This document shows, in pieces, positions 26,038-35,250 of a stretch of DNA of 64,000 nt (position 1 is its first letter; each line of letters opens with the position of its first letter). Under the pieces are notes generated by a model. It searched no databases, was not told the DNA's origin, and worked only from the letters and a program-made list of their open reading frames with translations. A program made the position numbers and the translations under genes. Source of the stretch: Gammaproteobacteria bacterium (GTDB lineage Bacteria; Pseudomonadota; Gammaproteobacteria; Enterobacterales; Alteromonadaceae); assembly GCA_018222985.1 (NCBI GenBank), contig JAAEZG010000005.1, forward strand, positions 1 to 64,000, given 5' to 3'.

Positions 26038-27573
26038 TTAATATTTAGCGGCTTCGCCTTTAGCTGGAATAGTCGCTTTAATGAATTCACGCAAATCGTC
26101 ATTCGATAACTTCAAGTCTTCTGCGCGCAAATACATCATGTGACCACTGCGATACCCTTTGAAGCCAATGCGATCGGCCATCTTGCCGCTCGGATCGATG
26201 TGCCACATGTTGTATTTCGCGTCGAAATAATTGGTGGCACCGTCGTAGTAACCAGACTGAATGAGCACATTTAAGTATGGGTTTTGCGCCATAGCTTGAC
26301 GTAAGTTCTCGCCGGTATTGTTATTGCTGCGATCCCACGGGTGAACCGGACCAAACATGTTGTATTTCACGTCGGTTTTGTAGTTCAGCTCTTCACGCAA
26401 GTAATAATTAATGGCCGGCGTGAATGAATGCAACCAAGAGCTTAGCTCCGAGTTGTAATCTGGGCGTGAGCCCACATCATCACGGTCGATACCCAAATAA
26501 CGCGAGTCTAAACGGCCCACAGTTTGTTGACGGTCACGCAGTAATTCTTTCCAGAAAAACGACGTACTAATGTCTAAGTTCGCACGCAACACGGTTTGCT
26601 TGTCGATACCTGAGTATTTCGCTACCTGCTCGGCAATTTGCTCTTTTTCAGCTTGCGGCAACATGGCTCCTTTCGCTAACGCAGGCAAGTAAACGTTCAA
26701 CGTGTACTGCTCAACTTCAGGTAGCAACTGTGTTAAATCTTTTTTCAGTAATTCGCTGTCGAGCGCATTGTGATACCAAGCTGCAGCAGCAAAGTACGGT
26801 AAGCGGTTGGCCGCTTTAACAGGGCCGTCACGCTCAATGCCAATATCGGTCGGTGAAACTAACACCACGCCATTCAGATACATCCACTGACGGTTCTGCA
26901 GCTCAAGTGCCAAGCCTGAAACACGTGTCGTACCGTAGCTTTCACCTATAAGGTACTTCGGTGAGCGCCAGCGTTCATGGCGGGTCACAAAGGTATTTAC
27001 CCAGTCGGCAAGATATTTCACGTCGGCATTCACGCCAAAGAACATTTTTTGCAGTTCGTCACGCGAGTAAGCACTGCCGTCTTTCTTTGGCAATGGGCGT
27101 GAATAACCGGTGTTTACTGGGTTTACAAAGACAATATCAGCCACATCAAGTACCGAATGTGGGTTGTCTTTCACGCCGTAGGGCATAATTGGAAAGCCTT
27201 CGTCATCAACGCGAAGTGACTTCGGGCCAGTGTAGGCAATGTGCATCCATACAGACGCAGAGCCTGGGCCACCATTGAAAGAAATTAATAATGGACGTTC
27301 TTCACGGTTTTTAACGCCTTGGCGCTCATAGTACGTAAAGAATAACGCTGCAGTGGCTTCGCCGTTTTCATTGAAAACCGGTTGCGTACCGGTGGTTGCG
27401 GTATATTTAAAACGTTGACCATTAATGTTGGCGCTATGTTCTGTCACAACCACATCATCGGCAGCAATTTTTGCCTGTGGCAATTCTTCTGCGACAGCAG
27501 CTGTCGCAATAAAACTAGTGCCAAGGCTTACGCCCATCATTGCGGCTAAAACAAGCTGTTTCATGCCCTTCAT
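26038..27573 (-). CDS. S10 family serine carboxypeptidase
   Basis: A 511-residue secreted peptidase with a signal peptide (FIATAAVA). The catalytic set of family S10 is visible: GESYG near residue 209 (serine), an aspartate in SGYYDGATN near 439 and SGHMM near 478 (histidine), with the oxyanion segment FNGGPGSASVWMHIAYTGP near 96-115. It trims residues from peptide C-termini in the periplasm. First of two genes with the amidohydrolase; the pair would suit a protein-eating lifestyle (inference). GAGAGGAAG precedes the ATG. Confidence 0.9.
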   Translation of the reverse strand: MKGMKQLVLAAMMGVSLGTSFIATAAVAEELPQAKIAADDVVVTEHSANINGQRFKYTATTGTQPVFNENGEATAALFFTYYERQGVKNREERPLLISFNGGPGSASVWMHIAYTGPKSLRVDDEGFPIMPYGVKDNPHSVLDVADIVFVNPVNTGYSRPLPKKDGSAYSRDELQKMFFGVNADVKYLADWVNTFVTRHERWRSPKYLIGESYGTTRVSGLALELQNRQWMYLNGVVLVSPTDIGIERDGPVKAANRLPYFAAAAWYHNALDSELLKKDLTQLLPEVEQYTLNVYLPALAKGAMLPQAEKEQIAEQVAKYSGIDKQTVLRANLDISTSFFWKELLRDRQQTVGRLDSRYLGIDRDDVGSRPDYNSELSSWLHSFTPAINYYLREELNYKTDVKYNMFGPVHPWDRSNNNTGENLRQAMAQNPYLNVLIQSGYYDGATNYFDAKYNMWHIDPSGKMADRIGFKGYRSGHMMYLRAEDLKLSNDDLREFIKATIPAKGEAAKY

Positions 27574-27743
27574 AGATACTTCCTCTCGTTTTTATCGTGC
27601 TTCCATTAAATGCAATGTAGCTAAGAAGCTCAAGGGGTGTGAGCTAAATGCACTAAATTTCAAGATGGTTACTTATTACGCTGGTGAATACACAAAAAGA
27701 TGTGATATAAAAGTTATAAAAATAACCAAAAGGTGGGCAGGTA

Positions 27744-30662
27744 ATGCGCAGTTGTAGCATTTGGATAAATTCACTGTTGTTGTGCGTTGCATTACATATT
27801 GCCGCCCCTGCTGAAGCTAACCCATCTGCGCCCCCTGAATTAACCAACTACTTTCAAGAATTATGGACCACGCGAGACGGTCTACCGCACAATACCATCA
27901 ATAGCGTCACCCAAACCGATGAAGGCTATATTTGGCTAGCGACTTGGGAAGGCTTAACCCGTTATAACGGCGCTGAATTCAAGAACTATGACTTATACAG
28001 CAATATCGGCCTGAGCGATGCCGGATTACAGAATGTTCGCGTGGCCGAGTCGGGCCAGCTTATTGTCGTCGGTGCCCGCGGCACTGTGGTTTTGCGCGAA
28101 CAAAACCAAGCCGGAACCACCACATGGCGCCCCCTAGAAACACCGCTCACACTAGTGAATAAAGCCATTTATAACAAAGACAACAGTTACTGGTTAGCCA
28201 CTGAAGAACTCGGCCTACTCAAATATTACAGTGCCGATAACGTTGAGTCGTATTTCGACCAAGTTGCCCCAAACAATAACGTGATGCATGCCTACGACAT
28301 TGCCAAACCTGATGACTCACAATTGTACGTGGCAACTAATTTGGGCTTGGTGCGAGTAACCAAAAACGCTTTAGATTTTATCAATACCGACTACGGTTTA
28401 CCGAAGCTTGGCGTATTTTCAGTGACCCAATATGGCGATGACTTTATTGTAGGTACCGAGCAAGGTGCATTTATTGGTCGCCAAGAAACTGGCTTTAAAC
28501 TGCTGCACCCAAAACTAAACAACATCAGTATTATTCGGGTGATGGTTGATGACATTGGCGACATTTGGTTAGGGTCTATTGATAAAGGCTTGTTCCGTAT
28601 CAGTGCCGCCCATGGCCTTGAAAACTTAACCATGGCCGATGGCCTGCCAAATTCACGTGTATTGGCCATCTATCAAGACGCCGAACGCAGCATTTGGGTG
28701 GGAACTAACGGTGGCTTAATGCGTTTGCGCAACACACCGTTTCGAACGTACACAACGCAAGACGGCTTAGCGGATAACTTTGTCCGCACCGTCATACAGC
28801 GCGACAATGGCGATATTTGGGTCGGCTCTGCCGGTGGCGTCAATGTGTATCAAAATAGCCAGTGGCGTAACCTCAATTTAGGCCTGCAGGCGTCGGTGTT
28901 AAGTTTATTCGAACACCCCGAGCACGGTATTTTTATAGGCACCTACACCGACGGCTTACTACTTTGGAAAGACGACGAAGTGGTTCAACATTGGACCCGC
29001 AACGACGGTTTACTGGCCAACGAAATTCGAGCTATTACCGAAGCCAGCTCAGGTAAAATTTGGCTTGCTACGCCCAATGGCGTTAATTTTTATGACCCAG
29101 GCCAAGGCATTCGCGAACCCGAGACACAAGTTGACCATGCCCGTTTTAGCGTTTCTCTGCATGAAGATAAAAACCAACAGCTATGGCTAGGCACCGCACG
29201 TGGGCTATTTAAGCTCGTCGATGGGCACTTTGTCAGTGTAGATATTAGTCAATTTAACCACGCCCAGTATGTGTTTAATATTCAATCAGTTGGCGACGAA
29301 TTATGGATAGCCACCGATCGTGGCTTAATAATCTATCAGCCAAAACAGCAACAAGGCGTGGTCATTGGCCGCCCGCAAGGCTTAATTGTCGAGAAAATTT
29401 TTCAATTCACGATTGATAAAAACGACAACGTTTGGTTGACCTCTAACCGCGGCATCATGCGCACCACAGTGGCCGATATTCGCGCTGTACAAAGCAAACA
29501 GCAAAGCGGCTTAAGTACCGTTGAAGTGTTTCGCGAAAGCGACGGCTTAGTCAGCAGCCAAGCCAATGGCGGTTCGAACCCTGCTATTTTGCATGCGGCC
29601 GATGACACGATCTGGGTGCCCACAGCCAACGGCATTGCCCGTATTGCGCCCGCGCAACTGGCACAATTTACCGATTATCCGCCACCAGCTGTTATTGAAA
29701 GTGTTGAACTTAATGGTCAATTTATTGAGCCAAGCAGTGCGCAAACACGTTTCGACGGCGAACGCATTAGCATTAGCTACGCCGGGCTTGGCTTCACCAT
29801 GAACAACCAAATTCGCTATCGTACCCAGTTAGTGGGTTACGAAGAGCAATGGCGTATCACCTCAGCCCGCTATACCGAATATACCAACTTGCCGCCTGGC
29901 GATTACACCTTCAGAGTGCAAGCCGCCTATAGCAACAGCGACCAAATTGGCCGCAGCGCAGAGTTTAGCTTTAGTGTGCCACCGCGCTATTATCAGCAGG
30001 CGTGGTTTTGGGTCATAGTTGTTTTCGGTTTGCTCGCGGCTATTGCTACCTTTATTCGCGTGCGCCTGAATGTGCTTGCCCGCCGAGCGGCTGAACTTGA
30101 GCAACAAGTGGCAGAGAAAACCGAAGCCATGCGCATTCAAGCGCAGCGGTTTGAGCACTTGGCCCAGTTTGACGAATTAACCGACCTACCCAACCGCCGC
30201 AGCTTTAATCGTGATTTAGCCGCTGAGTTTGCCGCAGCAACGCGACATAAAAAGCCGTTAACGCTTGCCATTATTGATGTCGATAACTTCAAACGCATTA
30301 ATGATAGTTTTAGCCATTCATCGGGCGATACAGTGCTGCAATGGTTGGCCAAATTACTCAAGCAACATACCCGCCAAGAAGATAAAATTGCGCGTTGGGG
30401 TGGCGAAGAGTTCACTATTTTAATGACCGACACAGATATTGAGAGCGCCGCGAAACTATGTCAGCGGTTACGTGAACAAATTATGCAAACCCAGCCGCCA
30501 GCCACAGTACCTATTGAGCATTTAACTGTGAGCGTTGGCTTGTCATCGTTAGCAGACTCAGACTCTATTGACACCTTACTCTCGCATGCAGACCGTGCCT
30601 TGTATGCGGCTAAATCGAGTGGCCGCAACTGTGTAAGGCGCTATGACGAGACAACTAAATAA
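27744..30662 (+). CDS. Periplasmic sensor diguanylate cyclase (Reg_prop, Y_Y_Y, GGDEF)
   Basis: A 972-residue membrane signalling protein. Signal peptide (LHIAAPAEA); two seven-bladed Reg_prop propellers (DGLPHNTINSVTQTDEGYIWLATWEGL, then many WLG/IWVG repeats) to about residue 640; a Y_Y_Y domain about 660-745; one membrane helix near 752-775; a short coiled coil; and a GGDEF domain with RWGGEEF near residue 885. RQED five residues before GGEEF is the inhibitory I-site, so the cyclase looks active and feedback-controlled. It converts GTP to cyclic-di-GMP in response to a periplasmic signal. Divergent from the S10 peptidase gene. Confidence 0.9.
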   Translation: MRSCSIWINSLLLCVALHIAAPAEANPSAPPELTNYFQELWTTRDGLPHNTINSVTQTDEGYIWLATWEGLTRYNGAEFKNYDLYSNIGLSDAGLQNVRVAESGQLIVVGARGTVVLREQNQAGTTTWRPLETPLTLVNKAIYNKDNSYWLATEELGLLKYYSADNVESYFDQVAPNNNVMHAYDIAKPDDSQLYVATNLGLVRVTKNALDFINTDYGLPKLGVFSVTQYGDDFIVGTEQGAFIGRQETGFKLLHPKLNNISIIRVMVDDIGDIWLGSIDKGLFRISAAHGLENLTMADGLPNSRVLAIYQDAERSIWVGTNGGLMRLRNTPFRTYTTQDGLADNFVRTVIQRDNGDIWVGSAGGVNVYQNSQWRNLNLGLQASVLSLFEHPEHGIFIGTYTDGLLLWKDDEVVQHWTRNDGLLANEIRAITEASSGKIWLATPNGVNFYDPGQGIREPETQVDHARFSVSLHEDKNQQLWLGTARGLFKLVDGHFVSVDISQFNHAQYVFNIQSVGDELWIATDRGLIIYQPKQQQGVVIGRPQGLIVEKIFQFTIDKNDNVWLTSNRGIMRTTVADIRAVQSKQQSGLSTVEVFRESDGLVSSQANGGSNPAILHAADDTIWVPTANGIARIAPAQLAQFTDYPPPAVIESVELNGQFIEPSSAQTRFDGERISISYAGLGFTMNNQIRYRTQLVGYEEQWRITSARYTEYTNLPPGDYTFRVQAAYSNSDQIGRSAEFSFSVPPRYYQQAWFWVIVVFGLLAAIATFIRVRLNVLARRAAELEQQVAEKTEAMRIQAQRFEHLAQFDELTDLPNRRSFNRDLAAEFAAATRHKKPLTLAIIDVDNFKRINDSFSHSSGDTVLQWLAKLLKQHTRQEDKIARWGGEEFTILMTDTDIESAAKLCQRLREQIMQTQPPATVPIEHLTVSVGLSSLADSDSIDTLLSHADRALYAAKSSGRNCVRRYDETTK

Positions 30663-30741
30663 CCCCTAATGGTTATTTAGACCGTTCAGCGGTTGTGTTT
30701 ATACTGGCTACTATGACTTATCGCGGCATAAGGACGAAACC

Positions 30742-32604
30742 ATGAGCGGTTCACAACGACAATTAACGGTGAACGGGCAAGCAGCCAAATGGCAGCAGCT
30801 GCTTAAGTCTGGTGACCGAATATTCATTGGTACCCACGCCGGGGTTCCTCACGCCCTGTTGCACGACCTTGCCGACCACAGCCAGCATTTTCATGATATT
30901 GAAATAGTGCAAATTTATGCGCTAGGCGATAACCATTGGGTAAACCCAGAATACAGTGAAACCTTTAAAGTAAACTCGCTGTTTATTGGTGGCGAGAAAG
31001 TGCGCCGCGCCGTGGCTGAAGGCCGCGCTGATTACACCCCTGCATTTATGTCCGACATTCCATCGTTGTTTAGCGAAGACATACTACCGCTTGATGCGGC
31101 GCTGATTATGGTCAGCCCGCCCGATCAATACGGCTATCATTCGTTAGGTGTGTCGGTCGATATTGTGTCGTCGGCATTGAAATCAGCGAAAAAAGTCATT
31201 GCCCAAGTCAACCCGAAAATGCCGGTAACCTTTGGCCAAGCGTTTATTCACAAAGGTCAAATTGATGCGTTTTTTGAAGCCGAGCAAGACCTACCCGAAA
31301 TAACGGCGCCTGAACTCGATGCCGTCACCGAGCGCATCGGTCAGTATGTGTCGCTGCTAGTTGAAGACGGTGCCACCATTCAAATAGGCTTTGGCAAAAT
31401 TTGTGACGCGGTACTGCGCTATTTGGTGAACCATAAAGACTTAGGCGTGCACAGCGAGCTCATCACCGACGGCATTATGGAGCTTATGCTGAGTGGCGTG
31501 ATTAATAACCGCCGCAAAACCTATCACCAACACAAAGCAGTTACGAGCTTCTGTATTGGCAGCAAAAAACTCTACGACTTTGTGAACAACAACCCACACA
31601 TTGGCTTTTACCCGTCAGAATACGTGAACTCGCCAGCGAACATTGCGCGTAACGAAAAAATGGTGTCGATTAACAGCGCCATTGAAGTGGACTTAACCGG
31701 TCAAGTGGTGTCGGACTCTATTGGCCATCATTTTTATAGCGGCATTGGCGGCCATGTGGATTTTAGCCGGGGCGCCAGCATGAGCCCGGGCGGTAAGCCA
31801 GTAATAGCCCTGCCCTCCACCGCCAAAAATGGCACCGTGTCGCGCATTGTGCCCTTTATTAGCGAAGGCAGCGGCGTCGCCACCTCACGGGCGCATGTGT
31901 ACTACGTGGTGACCGAGTTTGGCGTGGCTTCACTGCGCGGGAAAAGCATACGCGAACGTGCGTTAGAGCTGATACGCGTGGCGCACCCGAAGTTTCGTCA
32001 GCAACTATTGGAAGAAGTACGCAAACATTATTACGTGCCTCACTATCAAATTTTGCACTCGGTTGAAGTGCCCGAATTAGGCCCTGTGGGCTTTAAAGAG
32101 ATTTCAATTAACGGCGAATTTTTTGACTTGCGGCCACTGAACCCAAGTGACGAGCGACGTCTGCAAGAGTTCTTTTATTCGCACACCAAAGAAACCCTAC
32201 AAATGCGTTACAACACTGTGCCCACCAGCATGAGTCGCGAAAAGTCATGTACGCTAGTGAGCGTAGACCAATCACGTGATTTGGCGCTATGTATTGTGCG
32301 GCAAAAGGGCTCTATGGCTCAAATTCAAGCCGTTGGTCGCTATTATCTGCTACACGACGAAAAAAGCTGTGAAGTTGCCTTTGTTACGCGCGAAACTCAG
32401 CATGGTAAAGGCATGGCCACGCGCCTGCTTGAAGAAATGAAACGTATTGCTCGTGAGCGCGGGCTTAAACGCATGTTGGCTTACGTGCGCGCCGAGAACG
32501 GCAAAATGTTGGCCGTGTTCGAGCGCGCTGGGTTTGTTCGCAAACCCTCAGAAGAACCTGGCGAAGTTTACTTGCAGCTCGATCTAATTGAAAAAAGTGA
32601 GTGA
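30742..32604 (+). CDS. Acetyl-CoA hydrolase/transferase fused to GNAT acetyltransferase
   Basis: A 620-residue protein. Residues about 20-450 form an acetyl-CoA hydrolase/transferase (class I CoA-transferase) with SELITDGIMELM near 235, GIGGHVDFSRGASMSPGGKPVIALPS near 333, and VTEFGVASLRG near 390. Residues about 470-615 form a GNAT domain with QHGKGMATRLLEEM near 552 (acetyl-CoA pyrophosphate loop). So one chain can move CoA and acetylate an acceptor. Similar fusions are known in proteobacteria; the acceptor is unidentified. Its stop lies five bases before the ATG of a histone-deacetylase-like gene. Confidence 0.88.
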   Translation: MSGSQRQLTVNGQAAKWQQLLKSGDRIFIGTHAGVPHALLHDLADHSQHFHDIEIVQIYALGDNHWVNPEYSETFKVNSLFIGGEKVRRAVAEGRADYTPAFMSDIPSLFSEDILPLDAALIMVSPPDQYGYHSLGVSVDIVSSALKSAKKVIAQVNPKMPVTFGQAFIHKGQIDAFFEAEQDLPEITAPELDAVTERIGQYVSLLVEDGATIQIGFGKICDAVLRYLVNHKDLGVHSELITDGIMELMLSGVINNRRKTYHQHKAVTSFCIGSKKLYDFVNNNPHIGFYPSEYVNSPANIARNEKMVSINSAIEVDLTGQVVSDSIGHHFYSGIGGHVDFSRGASMSPGGKPVIALPSTAKNGTVSRIVPFISEGSGVATSRAHVYYVVTEFGVASLRGKSIRERALELIRVAHPKFRQQLLEEVRKHYYVPHYQILHSVEVPELGPVGFKEISINGEFFDLRPLNPSDERRLQEFFYSHTKETLQMRYNTVPTSMSREKSCTLVSVDQSRDLALCIVRQKGSMAQIQAVGRYYLLHDEKSCEVAFVTRETQHGKGMATRLLEEMKRIARERGLKRMLAYVRAENGKMLAVFERAGFVRKPSEEPGEVYLQLDLIEKSE

Positions 32605-32609
32605 GTTAG

Positions 32610-33533
32610 ATGTCCATCACTGTATTTAGTCACCCCTATTGCAGCATGCACCGCGTGTCGGAAGTGCACCCCGAAGAGCCGGCGCGTATTGCTGCCATTA
32701 ACGACCAGATTATTCGCTCAGGCATGGAGTTCGCACTCACCCAAAAAGACGCTAAGCCCGCCGAACGTGAAGACTTACTGCGCGTGCACGCCGCAAATTA
32801 CATAGACGACGTGTTTGAACGTGCCCCCACCGAGCCCGACCAACATATATGGTTAGACCCCGACACCATGATGACCGCCGGCACCTTGCGCGCAGCGTTG
32901 TATGCCGCAGGCAGTGGTATGTGCGCGGTTGATGAAGTGTTTACCGCTGAAAACCGCCGAGCCTTTTGCATGGTGCGCCCGCCCGGCCACCACGCCACCT
33001 GGGACGCGGCCATGGGCTTTTGTATTTTCAACAATATTGCGGTGGCCACTGCTTACGCCATGCATGCTTACGGCATTGAGCGCGTCGCTATTGTGGATTT
33101 TGACGTACACCACGGCAACGGCACCGAAGATATTTTCTTAAACGACGAGCGCGTGCTGTTTTGCAGCTCGTTTCAACACCCGCTGTACCCCAACTCGGGC
33201 ACCGAGACTATTAGCCATGAAGTGATTAATATTCCGCTGCCCGCAGGCTGTGACGGCCCTACGTGGCAAGCCGCTGTACGCGAGCGCTGGTTCCCAGCCA
33301 TTGATGCCTTTGAACCGCAGCTAATTATGGTGTCCGCCGGTTTCGACGGCCATTTAGAAGACGACATGGCGCAGTTTAAACTCACCGAAACCGACTACCA
33401 CTGGATAGGCCGCGAACTGAAAGAACTGGCTGATCGCCATTGTGACGGCCGCATTGTCGCCACGTTAGAAGGTGGTTACGATCATAGTTCGCTAGGGCGC
33501 AGTGTGGTGGCGTTTTTGAAAGGCATGCAGTAA
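32610..33533 (+). CDS. Class II-type histone deacetylase family protein
   Basis: A 307-residue zinc deacetylase. Visible family motifs: RPPGHHAT near 125 (paired catalytic histidines), DFDVHHGNGTEDIF near 162 (zinc ligands), SAGFDGH near 242 and LEGGYD near 285 with the transition-state Tyr. It removes acetyl groups from acetylated lysine, polyamines or small amides. It starts five bases after the CoA-transferase/GNAT fusion, so acetylation and deacetylation functions are co-expressed. Confidence 0.92.
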   Translation: MSITVFSHPYCSMHRVSEVHPEEPARIAAINDQIIRSGMEFALTQKDAKPAEREDLLRVHAANYIDDVFERAPTEPDQHIWLDPDTMMTAGTLRAALYAAGSGMCAVDEVFTAENRRAFCMVRPPGHHATWDAAMGFCIFNNIAVATAYAMHAYGIERVAIVDFDVHHGNGTEDIFLNDERVLFCSSFQHPLYPNSGTETISHEVINIPLPAGCDGPTWQAAVRERWFPAIDAFEPQLIMVSAGFDGHLEDDMAQFKLTETDYHWIGRELKELADRHCDGRIVATLEGGYDHSSLGRSVVAFLKGMQ

Positions 33534-33545
33534 CAACTGAAGCCG

Positions 33546-33995
33546 TTAGCGGTAAGCCGGCTGCGGTTCGTTGATGATTGACTGCGGCGCTTGCTGAAGC
33601 CAATTTTCTGTCATGAGCCCAGGTATTCGTGCAAACTCGCGTTCGTTATTAGTGACGACAGTGAGCGAGTTTGCTCGAGCATGCCCTGCGATCATGCCAT
33701 CATAAGCGCCGATTGGTGTTCCCAAACGACGCAGCTCTGCGCGAATAATGGCGGTTTGATAAGCGGCCGCAGTGTCGTATTCCAGCACTTCTAAACGAGA
33801 TAAGAAACTTTCTAATTTATCAGCGTTTGTCACCCGCTGTTGTGAGCACTCAACGCCATAATAAAGCTCCATGGCGGTCACCGAACTGACGCATAACTCA
33901 CGCGCGTGCGCATCAAATAAATCAGCTAGAAATTCAGGCCGATTCTTCATCACATAAATACAAATGTTGGTATCGAGCATGTAGCGAAGGTTCAT
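33546..33995 (-). CDS. vapC: VapC-type PIN-domain toxin
   Basis: A 149-residue PIN-domain ribonuclease. The first acidic residues are in MLDTNICIY (residues 6-14), then ELYYGVE near 44-50, and YDGMIAGHA near 100 with VVTNNEREF, the other metal-binding acids. VapC toxins cut tRNA or rRNA. Its start overlaps the end of the antitoxin gene by four bases (ATGA), the usual vapBC arrangement. All four catalytic acids appear intact, so it is probably active. Confidence 0.9.
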   Translation of the reverse strand: MNLRYMLDTNICIYVMKNRPEFLADLFDAHARELCVSSVTAMELYYGVECSQQRVTNADKLESFLSRLEVLEYDTAAAYQTAIIRAELRRLGTPIGAYDGMIAGHARANSLTVVTNNEREFARIPGLMTENWLQQAPQSIINEPQPAYR

Positions 33996-34225
33996 AACGT
34001 ATCACGCTGTTGTTCTTCGGGCTGATCACGCTCAACCATAAAGTCATCACTTAATGGCTCGCCCGCAAACCATGTGCGCCAGCTTGATTTTGCTGGTGTA
34101 ATAATTCTGCTCTCACCAACCACAAGTACTTCGACATCGGTGACACCATCTGGAAACGCGACGTCTTTTGGCAACCGCACAGCCTGCGTCTGGTTGCTTT
34201 TAAATAGTTTTGTTTTTGCTTTCAT
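33992..34225 (-). CDS. vapB: VapB-type antitoxin (SpoVT/AbrB fold)
   Basis: A 77-residue antitoxin: KTKLFKSNQTQAVRLPKDVAFP is the swapped-hairpin AbrB-like DNA-binding half, and the acidic C-terminal tail (DDFMVERDQPEEQQRDTL) would wrap the toxin. I chose the ATG at 34225, with GAGAG just upstream, over an earlier in-frame start at 34303 that adds an unrelated hydrophobic stretch. It precedes and overlaps vapC. Confidence 0.88.
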   Translation of the reverse strand: MKAKTKLFKSNQTQAVRLPKDVAFPDGVTDVEVLVVGESRIITPAKSSWRTWFAGEPLSDDFMVERDQPEEQQRDTL

Positions 34226-34248
34226 ATATCTCTCACAAGCTATCATAC

Positions 34249-34270
34249 TCAACATGGATATACGTGTTGA
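34249..34270. promoter_or_regulatory. Inverted repeat operator of vapBC
   Basis: TCAACA (34249-34254) and TGTTGA (34265-34270) form an inverted repeat 24 bases before vapB, inside an A+T-rich promoter-like region. VapB or the VapBC complex normally represses its own operon at such a site. Inference from position and symmetry. Confidence 0.6.
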
Positions 34271-34383
34271 ATATACAAAGTGTAGGTATAAAATTAAATT
34301 CACGCCAGCTTGATTTAGCGCAATTTAGATATTTCGGCCGTTTCTTAGATCCAAGGTAAGTTAGCTAACGTAATTGGTGGACG

Positions 34384-34402
34384 AGACAAAACCTTTTTGT
34401 CT
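34384..34402. promoter_or_regulatory. Palindrome upstream of the MipA gene
   Basis: AGACAAAA (34384-34391) and TTTTGTCT (34395-34402) are perfect 8-base arms three bases apart, ending 24 bases before the mipA start. It could be an operator or a weak hairpin in the leader. No matching regulator is adjacent. Confidence 0.45.
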
Positions 34403-34425
34403 ATTGGTTTAGTTGGAGAATCACC

Positions 34426-35250
34426 ATGAAAAAATTTATCGCTCTATTGTTGCCACTGGCTGTAGCAGCCTGTCTCTCGCCTGCAACAATTGCCCAGGAA
34501 AAAACAGCATTAGTGCCATTACCGTCGCTTGATGACTTTACCAAAGGCGAAAACGGTTGGGCTTTAGGCTTAGGCCTTGGTATTGAGTACGAGTCAGCCT
34601 ACGAGGGCTCAGATGAATTTGGCTTCGAGCCAGAACCAGCCGGTGCCCTGCAATGGCGTAGCGGCGATAACATTTTCTACTTTGCCGGTGAAGCCATCGG
34701 TTGGCGCGGCCTGCGTAACGACGTATGGCTATTAGAGGCCACCGTAGGTTTTGAAGAAGGCCGTGAAGAAGCGGATTCCGATGACGGCTTCTTAAACGGC
34801 TTGGGTGATTCTGACGAAGGCGCCGAATTTGTGCTACAAGCACGCCGTGCATTTGACGCCGACTGGCGTTACTGGCTAGATGGCCGCATTATTGCCGGTG
34901 AAGACGGTAACATTGGTATTTTTGGTGCCGGCACGCGCTTTGGCGAGCAAAACGATGGTACCGGCCATGAGCTATCTGTGGTTGCGGTGTATCACGACAG
35001 CGACCGTGCTAACAAAGACTTCGGCATTAACGCTGCGCAAGCTGCTGCATCAGGCTACAACGAAACCAACCTTAGCAGCGGGCTGCGCTCAGTTGGCTTG
35101 CACTATAATTACCGCTCGTACATCAACGAGAATTGGCTGATGTACGTTGAAGGCTTATATGAGCACTACAGCGGCGACGTTAGCGACAGTCCAATTACCC
35201 GCAATGACTTTGAAGCGGAACTTGGCGTAGGCTTTATTTACATCTTCTAA
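34426..35250 (+). CDS. MipA/OmpV family outer-membrane protein
   Basis: A 274-residue protein with a signal peptide (ATIAQ region), then GWALGLGLGIEYESAYEGSDEFGFEPEPA, the conserved start of the MipA/OmpV barrel, and alternating amphipathic strands to a terminal GFIYIF with phenylalanine. In Escherichia coli MipA helps assemble a murein-synthesising complex; other members respond to osmotic or antibiotic stress. It ends convergently with the FTR1 gene: their stop codons overlap by four bases. Confidence 0.85.
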   Translation: MKKFIALLLPLAVAACLSPATIAQEKTALVPLPSLDDFTKGENGWALGLGLGIEYESAYEGSDEFGFEPEPAGALQWRSGDNIFYFAGEAIGWRGLRNDVWLLEATVGFEEGREEADSDDGFLNGLGDSDEGAEFVLQARRAFDADWRYWLDGRIIAGEDGNIGIFGAGTRFGEQNDGTGHELSVVAVYHDSDRANKDFGINAAQAAASGYNETNLSSGLRSVGLHYNYRSYINENWLMYVEGLYEHYSGDVSDSPITRNDFEAELGVGFIYIF

